A stretch of 64,000 bases of DNA from NCBI RefSeq assembly GCF_013155545.1, contig NZ_JABJVV010000015.1, positions 62,001 to 126,000 on the forward strand. Direction: 5' to 3'. This DNA is from Caenimonas soli (GTDB lineage Bacteria > Pseudomonadota > Gammaproteobacteria > Burkholderiales > Burkholderiaceae_C). Of the stretch, positions 40,134 through 48,693 are shown in pieces. The notes beneath the pieces are model-generated. The model did no database searches. It was given only the letters and a program-made list of their open reading frames with translations, and was not told where the DNA came from. The number at the start of each line of letters is the position of its first letter. The stretch's first letter is position 1. A program made the translations under genes and the position numbers.

Positions 40134-41306
40134 ATGTCAATAAGCAAAGGACCGCAAGCCTTCCCAAGGGCAGAGTATCTCCGAAGGCTCGGCGCAGTGA
40201 AATTAGAGATGACGCGGCGTGAAATTGATGCGCTCGTCGTTATTAGCTCACGAGACATCACATACCTAACGGGCTACACGGCCCGTTCTGCCTATGTCCC
40301 ACAAGCGGTTGTGGTTACGAGTGAGCTGGAAGAACCAACGTTTATCCTCCGCCGGATGGACGCTCCCGCAGCGATTCACCAGACATTTCTAGAGCGCGGC
40401 AATGTTATTGGCTATTCGGAAGATCTGATCGGCAATCCTGAAAAGGATGGTTATGACGCGGTAATCGACTATCTCATTGATGCAGGTCTCGCGAACCGCA
40501 GCTTGGGACTCGAGTTGGGCGACCTTCCGGCTAGAACGACTGAAAAGCTGAACGTTCGGATGCCGAAAGCCAAGTTCGCGGACTGCTCGAAAATGGTTTC
40601 CTGGATTCGATCAGTCAAATCTGATCTGGAGATCGTGGTCATGCGGGAAGCTGCCGCCATAGCGGATGCTGGCATCTTGCGCGCAGCGGAGGTGATTCGA
40701 CCTGGAGTGCGAGAAGCTGACGTGATGGCAGAGGTCGCCGCAACTTTAGCGCGCGGTGCGAACGGCAAAGCAGGGACGGACTTTGCGTCCATGTATTTCT
40801 GCTCGTCGCCCCGGACGGGGACTTGCCATATTCGCTGGAGCGAAGACGTCATCCGCGAAGGGTCGCAAGTGAATCTCGAACTCGGCGGTGTCCGCCATGG
40901 CTACGTCGCCGCAGTAATGCGCACCTTCACCGTTGGTGCTCCCTCGAATCGCTTGCGGCGCCTGCACGAGGCAGAGCTTTCTGGCATGGAAGCCGCGCTC
41001 GACGCCGTTCGTCCCGGGGCGACCTGCAGCGATGTAGCCATTGCGTTCAACCGCACGCTAAACAGGCACGGATTCAAGAAGGAGTCGCGCTGTGGCTACG
41101 CCATGGGGATCGATTGGAACGAGTCGACGGCGAGTATTAAAGAGGGCGACATGACCGTACTGAAGCCAAACATGACGTTCCATCTGATGCTAGGTAACTG
41201 GATCGAGGAGGACTTTGGGTACGTGATTAGCGAGACTTTCCGCGTCACAGAATCAGGAGTAGAAGTCCTCACTTGTGTACCCAGGAAAATTTTCGAGGTC
41301 GCATAA
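40134..41306 (+). CDS. M24-family (creatinase/ectoine hydrolase-like) protein
   Basis: 390 residues, AGGAG upstream. An N-terminal creatinase-type domain (LEMTRREIDALVVISSRDITYLTGYTA) and a pita-bread domain (SWIRSVKSDLEIVVMREAAAIADAG onward). Of the five metal ligands of M24 peptidases, the sites D, D, H, E read E (NLELGG), A (AAVMRTF), Y (CGYAMG) and a non-acidic residue (NMTFHLM); only the last Glu (ISETFRV) is kept. This fits the metal-independent creatinase/DoeA branch that opens C-N bonds of small cyclic or guanidino compounds. Followed by a LuxR-type regulator. Confidence 0.85.
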   Translation: MSISKGPQAFPRAEYLRRLGAVKLEMTRREIDALVVISSRDITYLTGYTARSAYVPQAVVVTSELEEPTFILRRMDAPAAIHQTFLERGNVIGYSEDLIGNPEKDGYDAVIDYLIDAGLANRSLGLELGDLPARTTEKLNVRMPKAKFADCSKMVSWIRSVKSDLEIVVMREAAAIADAGILRAAEVIRPGVREADVMAEVAATLARGANGKAGTDFASMYFCSSPRTGTCHIRWSEDVIREGSQVNLELGGVRHGYVAAVMRTFTVGAPSNRLRRLHEAELSGMEAALDAVRPGATCSDVAIAFNRTLNRHGFKKESRCGYAMGIDWNESTASIKEGDMTVLKPNMTFHLMLGNWIEEDFGYVISETFRVTESGVEVLTCVPRKIFEVA

Positions 41307-41620
41307 AGGAGAGTAGTGCGACCACTTCGAAGACATCCGTCCAGCCACCTTTCATCTAGGCATGTCGACGACACGTTTGCCGCAGCATGCAATTTCCGGC
41401 GAGGAATGCAGTCTATTGCAAGTGGACGACGAAAGGGTGTCCTCCCGCCATTTGACGGATCGCCACACAAGCGCCTCTCCCAGTTCGAGCAAGTCAATGA
41501 CCTGGCAGTCGGAGATCACCCTCCTGCCGGGGTTCGACCCGGTATTCGCTTGCGCACGAAACGCACGCCGGCGCGGCATTCGACGCGGAATTTCGGCGCA
41601 GAACCGACCCTTTAAGCCTA

Positions 41621-42247
41621 GTGACGTACCCGGAATCTGCAACGATTGAAGTAAGTCATAGCCGCGGAAGCCCCAATATGCAGTACGCCATACATGCGCT
41701 CTTATTCGCACCGGGCAATCGAGTCGGAGTGGACTGGTTCTCGCTTCTCGATGCGATGGGCACGCCCCAATTCGACGACGTCCTACACCAGTTTCTGTCG
41801 ACTCTCATCGGGCTCGATACAAGTGCGCCACCATGCGCACCGACCTTGAGCGGCCTGAGTTGGACGGCGCCGCTGGAGCTCAGTCAGCGCCTGGCCGGCA
41901 CAGCCGGCGCCCTAACTGCGATCGTGCACAAACATATGGAAACACTCGACGGGGGCCGCGACCAGCAAAAGGCCGAACCGCTTTCGTGCTTGGCCACGAT
42001 CGAACGGTGTCTCGCCGAGCGCACTTGTCTGCCCCGCCGAGAGCTCGAGGTTTGCTCACGCATCCTGTACGGAATGTCTTCGGCCGGAATTGCGATCGAC
42101 CTGGACCTTTGTGAGACGACGGTGAAGACCTACCGCAAGCGTGCGTACCAGCGCTTGTCGATTGGCTGCGAACGGGAGTTGATCACCTGGTACTTGCGGA
42201 CGTGGAACTCGACGCAGCGAGTGGGGAAACACTTGAGCTGCATCTAG
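41621..42247 (+). CDS. LuxR-type (LuxR/NarL HTH) transcriptional regulator
   Basis: 208 residues from a GTG at 41621; an ATG at 41678 (MQYAIHALLFAPG) is an alternative. The N-terminal 130 residues have no recognised ligand domain. The C-terminal HTH reads LPRRELEVCSRILYGMSSAGIAIDLDLCETTVKTYRKRAYQRLSI, a GerE-type helix-turn-helix. It lies between the two M24 genes and near the porin, so it may control them. A degenerate copy of the HTH end is found at 42600-42701. Confidence 0.8.
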   Translation: MTYPESATIEVSHSRGSPNMQYAIHALLFAPGNRVGVDWFSLLDAMGTPQFDDVLHQFLSTLIGLDTSAPPCAPTLSGLSWTAPLELSQRLAGTAGALTAIVHKHMETLDGGRDQQKAEPLSCLATIERCLAERTCLPRRELEVCSRILYGMSSAGIAIDLDLCETTVKTYRKRAYQRLSIGCERELITWYLRTWNSTQRVGKHLSCI

Positions 42248-42599
42248 GCTTTGTGTGGGCGAACACTATAAGTAGCGTTGCTGTTGCGCGGCTTCCCGAT
42301 ACTTAAAGCGGATGCGGCTGCATCTCCGGGCTCTCAGCCGGACTCGACAAGCAAACTCGCTAAGCGATCGGCAGTGCGCTTCCAAAGATGCGCCGCAGAG
42401 GTTTGTCTTGCGCGACTTCCTGGGTCTGCAAGCGTTCGCCACCTTACTCACGAAGTGGCGCATGATGCGCGCACAAATCAGCGAAATCTTTCCCTGAAGA
42501 GGTGCATGTGAATCCGAAGTTCCATGTCGCCTCATCGCGAAGAGTCCGATTGCCGTCGGCTGAAATCGCGGCCGGATAGATGTTTGCAAATTGAGGATC

Positions 42600-42701
42600 C
42601 GGGCGTATCTCAAGCGATCGCGTAACACGGGGTCGATCAGTTCCAAGCAGGAGTTGATCCCCTGGTATGCGCTTCTGGAGCTCGTTGGCGACCGTAAGTG
42701 A
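42600..42701 (+). pseudogene. LuxR-type regulator fragment
   Basis: The plus-strand frame RAYLKRSRNTGSISSKQELIPWY ending at a TGA aligns with RAYQRLSIGCERELITWY at the end of the LuxR-type gene 400 bases upstream. Only the last helix region remains. Confidence 0.5.
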
Positions 42702-42703
42702 CC

Positions 42704-42730
42704 GGGGGACGGCCGTTGAGGCAGTCCCCC
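42704..42730. repeat. Inverted repeat downstream of the porin gene
   Basis: GGGGGAC and GTCCCCC separated by 13 bases, 42 bases beyond the porin stop. It could end porin transcription, but there is no T-run on the minus strand, so its role is uncertain. Confidence 0.4.
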
Positions 42731-42771
42731 ATGCAGGCGAAGCGGTTGAGCCTCACCGATAGCTGACCAGA

Positions 42772-43965
42772 TCAGAACGTGTGGCTCACACCGATCTGGA
42801 ACCCGGTGGATGTTCCATTAATATTCGCCGCTCCACCGACAGCACCGAGAGCACCGGGGCTGGCTGATGCGGCGGTCAAGGCCGCACCGCCCGAATTGCC
42901 CACACGCGCCAAATACCCGTACACGGCCGTTCGCTTTGACAGGTTGTGGAGGTACCCGATGGACCACTTGTGGGCCTCGGGCTCAGTGGCGAGAAGGGCC
43001 GAGCTCAACTTGGCTCGACCGTAGCTCATCTGCACTTCGCCTCCCCCCACGGTCCAGATCGCACCAATATTCCATCCATTCATGGTCAGTGTGTTCCCAA
43101 GCCCACCCGCATCGTCATTCTGTCGGCGAGCGATTAGTACCATGGGCTTGATCGAACCGAACTTGTACGACGCTCCCCACGTCAGCTCGGTGCTGCTGCC
43201 CGTCGGAATGGCAGCAATGCCGAGTGGAGAAACGTTGAACGTGCCGGCAGCATACGTTGTGCGGTCGTATGTTACCTGCGTATCGATCGGCCCCTCAGTG
43301 TAGCCAATGCGTCCCCCGATGAACGTTCCATTTTTCTTCGTGCTCCGACCGACTGCGTAAGCTGGGGTCGTGCCAGCGAAAGTTTCGTTGCTCGCGCGTT
43401 CGCCGAACGCGTACATCACTTGGCCGTTGATGCCCCCGAGGTTGCCCGGTAGGAAATATCCGATCGAGTTGGATACTCGAGTCCATGGCTGGGTCATGGC
43501 TGAACTCGCCCAGTCCGCCGCGGCTGTACCGACGGTGTTCCCATATGCAATCGGATCGAAGTACCCCCAGTTGTATTGATTGGGGTTGTAGTCGCGCCCG
43601 AAGCGTAGTTCTCCGAAGCTGCCGGACAAGCTAACGGTGGAACGACGACCGAATATCAGAGCACCGGCGCCGAGACCCCCGTTTTGATTGTTGGCGGTGG
43701 TGCTCCCCGCACCGCTTCCGTTGTCCGCGTTGAACCCCCCCTCCATCACGAAGCCTGCCTTCAGTCCACCTCCTAAGTCCTCAACGCCGCGAAAGCCAAT
43801 TCTGCTTCCGCGGTATCCAGATCCCCCGAAGCCAGAAATTCGGCCGGCGTTCGTTTTCACGGATTCGTAAGAGGTGTCAATAACGCCGTACAAAGTGACG
43901 GATGACTGCGCAGAGGCGATGCCACACGCACTCATGGCTGCAAGCGCAAGCAGTTTCTTTTGCAT
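42772..43965 (-). CDS. Outer-membrane porin (Burkholderiales OmpC/Porin_4 type)
   Basis: 397 residues from the ATG at 43965 with GGAGA upstream; the frame continues to 44388 but without coding quality. Signal peptide MQKKLLALAAMSACGIASA, then QSSVTLYGVIDTSYE, the standard opening of this porin family. GSRIGFRGVEDLGGGLKAGFVMEGGF and GELRFGRDYNPNQ follow, and the C-terminus FQIGVSHTF ends in Phe as needed for outer-membrane assembly. A 16-stranded general porin, probably bringing in the substrate of the nearby catabolic genes. Confidence 0.95.
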   Translation of the reverse strand: MQKKLLALAAMSACGIASAQSSVTLYGVIDTSYESVKTNAGRISGFGGSGYRGSRIGFRGVEDLGGGLKAGFVMEGGFNADNGSGAGSTTANNQNGGLGAGALIFGRRSTVSLSGSFGELRFGRDYNPNQYNWGYFDPIAYGNTVGTAAADWASSAMTQPWTRVSNSIGYFLPGNLGGINGQVMYAFGERASNETFAGTTPAYAVGRSTKKNGTFIGGRIGYTEGPIDTQVTYDRTTYAAGTFNVSPLGIAAIPTGSSTELTWGASYKFGSIKPMVLIARRQNDDAGGLGNTLTMNGWNIGAIWTVGGGEVQMSYGRAKLSSALLATEPEAHKWSIGYLHNLSKRTAVYGYLARVGNSGGAALTAASASPGALGAVGGAANINGTSTGFQIGVSHTF

Positions 43966-44395
43966 TGAATAAGTCTCCAAAAAGGTGGGTTTGAGGAACT
44001 CCTCCCTGACAAGAAGTAATCCGGAAGAGCCTTGGCAAATATGCGATGATCGAACGCAAGTGTCTGTCCTGCCCGCGAGCGACAGAACAACACTCTTCCT
44101 TGTCCTCCTTAAGAACGACTTGTATTTCCGAGATAACTGAAAGCCTTCGTTGTCGGCGCACCTTGGATGCGTGCACCGCTTTTCGAAGACCGGGTCCGCA
44201 ACGCCGAAGCGTGCGACTTCGCGGCGGCGGAAGACTTCGTGATCGGCGAAGCGCCAACCAGGAGTCATGTGTTTGCCGGCATGCCCCGCGTCAAACAGGA
44301 GTCCATCGTCGCCGCGATGGCCGGGACACGGCGAGCCCCACTGTGGTGTTGGGGATCGATGATTGATCGCGAGAATCGGTTCGTCCACGTTCGCC
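43966..44395. other. Porin upstream region
   Basis: About 430 bases between the M24 gene stop and the porin start, both on the minus strand. Open frames exist on both strands (for example 44167-44454 plus), but I recognise no protein. Probably holds the porin promoter; no clear promoter hexamers picked out. Confidence 0.4.
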
Positions 44396-45559
44396 TCACG
44401 CGAAATGCAGCGTATGCGGTGTCTTGGCGAGGATTTCGCAGCCAGTGTCGGTGACGAGGACGTGCTCGCTGCAGCCGATCATGATGTCGCTGTCGCCGAA
44501 CAGGATGATCGGCAGATGGAAGGTCATGTTGGTTTCAAGAACGTCCGGGGATTCAGGCTCAAGGCTTAGATTGCCGCGGCCGCCCCAGTTGGGTCCAGTG
44601 TGATAGCCGGCGCGGTGGCGCATGCCGCGCGGGAGTTGGGAGCGCGCGACCACTTTGCGTGCAGCGGCATCAATCGAGGAAGCGGTCGCACCGGCCTTTA
44701 TCACTGCGCAAGCTGCTTCGAGGGCCTCCACCGCCAAGGCGTGCACAGCTTCGGCCTCATGATGACGGCCCAGCACCGCGGAGCGCACGATCCCCACCGC
44801 ATACCCGCTCTTCGTGCCGCCTACCTCGATCATCGCGGGCTCATTTTTGTTGATCGGGTGCGGCATCGGCACGCCATGCGGTACCTTCGTGCGCTCGCCA
44901 AACATAATGTTTGTGGACGGCGTCCACAGTGCTCCGCCAGACTTGGCCACCTCATGTGCGATCGCGTTACCAACCTCTTGTTCGGTGACGCCGGAGTGGA
45001 TCGAGCTTTGGAAGGTCCGAATCGCGATATCGGTATAGCCCATCGCTTCGCGGATCGCCTTGAGTTCGAGATCGCTTTTCACGGCCGCGATCTTCGGAAC
45101 GAGCCGGCTGGCATCGACGATCTTCATGAGCGGAAGCTGCGCCTGCAGGTCAGCCACGTCCTTGGGTGCGAGGTTCCACAAGTCCAACTGCAATCCAACT
45201 CGCTTGTTCGCAACGCCATAGCGGCGAAGGACATCGGCGGTGGCGCGCGCCCAGTCGGGCTGATGCGTGTAAGTTACGATCTCTTCGATGCAGCTGTCGG
45301 CTCGCACTCCCGTTTCCTCGTATTCGCGAACCACATACGTGGGGGCGTGCCCGGTAACCATCACCAGCGGGAACGGCATGAAGTACCCGCCGTAGCCGCT
45401 GTAGCCTGTCAGGTAGCGCAAGTGGTTGTGGGAGGTAACCAGCAACGCGTCGAGTCCGTCACGCTCCATGGCCTTGAACACCTTTTCGCAGCGCCGGTGG
45501 TATTCGTCATTCGGGAAAGGGATGCCGGTGAAAGGGATGGATCCGGTCTTGGTAGTCAT
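44396..45559 (-). CDS. M24-family (creatinase/ectoine hydrolase-like) protein, second copy
   Basis: 387 residues. N-terminal domain with CEKVFKAMERDGLDALLVTSHNHLRYLTGYSGYGGYF, C-terminal pita-bread domain (PKIAAVKSDLELKAIREAMGYTDIAI, MIEVGGTKSGYAVGIVRSAV, AGYHTGPNW, NMTFHLP, SEHVLVTDTGCE). As in the first copy the first metal Asp is Glu and the second is Gly, so a metal peptidase role is unlikely. It is only a moderate match to the other copy, so they may act on different substrates. Codes toward the porin gene, with which it may share a transcript. Confidence 0.85.
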   Translation of the reverse strand: MTTKTGSIPFTGIPFPNDEYHRRCEKVFKAMERDGLDALLVTSHNHLRYLTGYSGYGGYFMPFPLVMVTGHAPTYVVREYEETGVRADSCIEEIVTYTHQPDWARATADVLRRYGVANKRVGLQLDLWNLAPKDVADLQAQLPLMKIVDASRLVPKIAAVKSDLELKAIREAMGYTDIAIRTFQSSIHSGVTEQEVGNAIAHEVAKSGGALWTPSTNIMFGERTKVPHGVPMPHPINKNEPAMIEVGGTKSGYAVGIVRSAVLGRHHEAEAVHALAVEALEAACAVIKAGATASSIDAAARKVVARSQLPRGMRHRAGYHTGPNWGGRGNLSLEPESPDVLETNMTFHLPIILFGDSDIMIGCSEHVLVTDTGCEILAKTPHTLHFA

Positions 45560-45749
45560 GGTTTTGTTGGTTTCCTAGATCTAGGCGTCATCCTCGCGAA
45601 AGACTGCGGCTGACGCACGGCAACAACCTCGCCGCCTACGCGTTCCAAACGCGCGCGGGTCGCATCGATGAGATAAGAACTGCATTTCCCATGCTGCGAA
45701 GGTACCGAAAAGTCAGTGCATGAACTCGGCATAAACGCGCCAGAAACTG

Positions 45750-46110
45750 CAGAAATGCTGCGATCGCCTGTTTAGCGCGACGGCTGCCGGCAACTCGAGC
45801 GCGGGAACCTGTTCGCTCACCGCGGATCCGCAGGCAGACTCGATCAATCCCGTGCCGCAGCCGACTGCAAAGCACAGGGCACAGCAGGAGATTCGGCGTA
45901 AGCAGGCCAAATCCGGCAAGCACTGTGAGCAAGGTGGCGCCAGCGAGAGTGATGCCCAGCGACACCAATGCCACCACGCGCCGATCATGCACATTGGCGA
46001 CCGCACCGGCCAGCACTGCGATTGCCGCGGGAGTCATCCGCGTCATCGCCCACGCCACTCTCACGCCCTGGATTAATGTGCCGAGGAGACAAGGCCGGCG
46101 AACCAGATGC
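45750..46110 (-). pseudogene. MFS_3-type exporter remnant
   Basis: One frame reads GTLIQGVRVAWAMTRMTPAA, then after a gap AGAVANVHDRRVVALVSLGITLAGATLLTVLAGFGLLTPNLLL. The neighbouring frame continues GCGTGLIESACGSAVSEQVPALELPAAVALN. These are consecutive blocks of EntS-like MFS_3 transporters. A segment between the first two blocks is missing and a frame change lies near 45870. Start and most membrane helices are lost. No intact gene is seen elsewhere in 45560-46569. Confidence 0.7.
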
Positions 46111-46569
46111 GGCGGAACGTCGCGCTGCGCAGCGGACCATCCCATCGCAGGCAAACCCTTCGGACTTGGGCCCATCAGCCAGATCCATTCCTCCGTTGCC
46201 CGCCAACACGTAGTCCTAGACGTCAGATGCGGAATCGACACGCACGATCACTCTTCCGAACTAGTTCGCTGCCGTGCAAGAGAGGCGAAAGCCGTGGCTG
46301 CTTGCAAATTACTCGCGCTTCCGGACGGCTCTTCCCGAGCATTCAGTGGCGCGCCTCTTCTGCCTCCGTGTGTCCCGCCGCGCCAATCTTGTTTACTACG
46401 CGACAGGCGTCACGGAGGTTGCCCGCCGCGGTGTCCATTGACCGCATTCGCGCGAGGCAAATAGACGCGACCCCGATGCTTTCATTGGATCTCTCGACCT
46501 CTCCTTGAGCCCGCGCGGCGATCTATACTTGTCAAAAATTCGGCGATTGACGGAAACCACCATTGAACG

Positions 46570-48672
46570 CTACTTTCCGTTGAAGGTCTTGCCCTGCTCC
46601 GCGAGGGACACAAGGAGCGAGGCAGGTTGCCACCAGGCGTCAGCGCCCGGCTCGGCAGCAAACCGGCGCAGTTCCCTGACGATCGTGCTCAGACCGACGG
46701 TGTCGGCGTAGAACATCGGGCCGCCTCGCTGCGGGGGATACCCGTAGCCGTTAAGGTACACGAGGTCGATGTCGCTCGCGCGCGCCGCAATGCCCTCCTC
46801 GAGGATGCGGGCACCTTCATTGACCAAGGCAAACATGCAGCGCTGCACGATCTCCTCATCGCCGACCTTGCGCGGCTGGACGTCATGAGAAGCCTGATAG
46901 TCCGCAATGATCTTTTCCGTCGCGATGTCCGGGATCGGGTCGCGCGTACCTGGCTCATAGCGATACCAGCCGGCACCTGTCTTTTGGCCGAGCCGGCCAG
47001 CTTCGACCAGCTTGTCATGGATCCACGGGATCATAGGCACACCCGCCTCGGCGGCACGGCGCTTGCGCGTCGCATGTCCAATATCTAGCCCGGCCAAGTC
47101 GCCCATACGCAGCGGTCCCATCGCCAGACCGAATTCCTGCAGCGCGCGGTCAACCTGCTGCGGCAAGGCACCGGCTATGACTGCGCCGTGGGCCGCCGCC
47201 TGGTAGCGCGCGACCATCCGGTTGCCGATGAATCCATCGCATACGCCGGATATCACCGCGATCTTGTCGATCTTCTTCGCGAGACCCAGGCAAGTTGCAA
47301 GCACGTCAGGCGCGGTCTTCGCACCGCGCACGATCTCGAGCAGGCGCATCACGTTGGCCGGGCTGAAGAAGTGCAGGCCGAGCACGTCGCCTGGGCGGTT
47401 CGTGAACCCCGCGATCCCATCAATGTCCAGATACGACGTGTTCGAGGCCAAGATGGCGCCCGGCATACAGACTTTGTCGAGCCTGCGGAATACCTGTTCT
47501 TTCACACCCATCTCTTCGAATACGGCCTCGATCACCAAGTTCGCATCGCGCAGAGGGGCATAGTCGAGTGTAGGCATGATTAGCGCCATGCGCCGCTCCA
47601 CGTCGGCCGCAGTGACCTTGCCTTTCTTCATCGAGGTTTCGTAGTTCCTCCGAATCGTCGCCAGCCCCCGGTCGAGTGCCTGCTGGCTTGATTCCACGAG
47701 GACGACAGGCAGGCCGGCGTTCAGGAAATTCATCGTTATGCCGCCACCCATGGTGCCCGCGCCGATCACGCCGACCTTGGCGATTGTCCTGCGATTGGCG
47801 TCCTTAGGCAGGGCGTCCAGCTTCGCCGCAGTGCGTTGCGCCTCGAAAATATGCCTCAGTGCCTTTGCCTCGACACTTTGGACTAGGCTCAGAAACCCTT
47901 CGCGTTCTAGTTGACTGCCTTCGTCAAAGCTTTTGGAATAGCTGGCGGCGAGCGCTTCCACGCATTTACGCCGTGCGGGCAGGAGCGCAAGGTCCTTGCC
48001 GCCGGCGACGGTGTTGTGGGCGGTTTCGATCAACGCGTCGCCTTCCTCATCGGCAACATCGAGGTCTCGCGTGCGCAAGAAGGGGCGACGGTCCGCGAGC
48101 ATGGAGGTAGCGAACTTCTCGGCCGCTGCCACAACGTCTCCGTCCGTAACAAGGTCCAGTAGACGGGTTTCTGTCATCTGCCTCGCGCGCACCGGGTCGC
48201 CACTGAGGATGATGTTGAGCGCCCGGTCAAGTCCAACGAGGCGAGGCAATCGCTGTGTGCCGCCCGCGCCGGGTAGCAGTCCCAGCTTGACTTCGGGTAG
48301 CGCCAGCTTCGCATCCTCGTGAGCCACGCGGAAGTGTGCAGCGAGCGCGAGCTCGAATCCGCCGCCGAAACAGATGCCGGCAATCGCGGCCACGACAGGC
48401 TTGGCATTGTCTTCGATGATGCGTACGAGGTTCGCGACCCGAGGCTCGCACGTGTACTCGGCGGTATTGAACTCGTTGATGTCCGCACCCGCCGAAAAGG
48501 CACCCGGCGTCCCCGTAAGGACGATCGCTCGCGCTGCTTCATCTTTGTTCGCGCGTTCGATTGCACGCAGGATGGCCACGCGCAGCGGATAACCGAGGCT
48601 GTTCACAGGCGGACATTCCATGGTGATCATCGCCACCTGGCCGCGTAATTGATAGTTGACTATTTCATTCAT
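46570..48672 (-). CDS. Bifunctional enoyl-CoA hydratase / 3-hydroxyacyl-CoA dehydrogenase
   Basis: 700 residues. The enoyl-CoA hydratase/isomerase half has GTPGAFSAGADINEF, AIAGICFGGGFELALAAHFRVA and LPEVKLGLLPGAGGTQRLPRLVG. The dehydrogenase half begins near residue 290: VGVIGAGTMGGGITMNFLNAG, then ASNTSYLDIDGIAG, LGLHFFSPANVMRLLEIV and the C-terminal domain up to GGPMFYADTVG. This is the FadJ-like architecture of beta-oxidation, hydrating and oxidising acyl-CoA intermediates. It follows the acyl-CoA ligase gene by 21 bases on the same strand, so the two act in sequence. Confidence 0.93.
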   Translation of the reverse strand: MNEIVNYQLRGQVAMITMECPPVNSLGYPLRVAILRAIERANKDEAARAIVLTGTPGAFSAGADINEFNTAEYTCEPRVANLVRIIEDNAKPVVAAIAGICFGGGFELALAAHFRVAHEDAKLALPEVKLGLLPGAGGTQRLPRLVGLDRALNIILSGDPVRARQMTETRLLDLVTDGDVVAAAEKFATSMLADRRPFLRTRDLDVADEEGDALIETAHNTVAGGKDLALLPARRKCVEALAASYSKSFDEGSQLEREGFLSLVQSVEAKALRHIFEAQRTAAKLDALPKDANRRTIAKVGVIGAGTMGGGITMNFLNAGLPVVLVESSQQALDRGLATIRRNYETSMKKGKVTAADVERRMALIMPTLDYAPLRDANLVIEAVFEEMGVKEQVFRRLDKVCMPGAILASNTSYLDIDGIAGFTNRPGDVLGLHFFSPANVMRLLEIVRGAKTAPDVLATCLGLAKKIDKIAVISGVCDGFIGNRMVARYQAAAHGAVIAGALPQQVDRALQEFGLAMGPLRMGDLAGLDIGHATRKRRAAEAGVPMIPWIHDKLVEAGRLGQKTGAGWYRYEPGTRDPIPDIATEKIIADYQASHDVQPRKVGDEEIVQRCMFALVNEGARILEEGIAARASDIDLVYLNGYGYPPQRGGPMFYADTVGLSTIVRELRRFAAEPGADAWWQPASLLVSLAEQGKTFNGK

Positions 48673-48693
48673 GATGTTGTTAAACAGTTCCGC

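Noticed and set aside
42266..42646. 126-residue minus-strand frame
   Set aside because: Arg/Ser/Cys-rich without pattern and partly opposite the LuxR fragment; judged non-coding.
44167..44454. Open frame of 95 residues before the porin
   Set aside because: No recognisable family and overlaps the M24 gene end; not supported as a gene.
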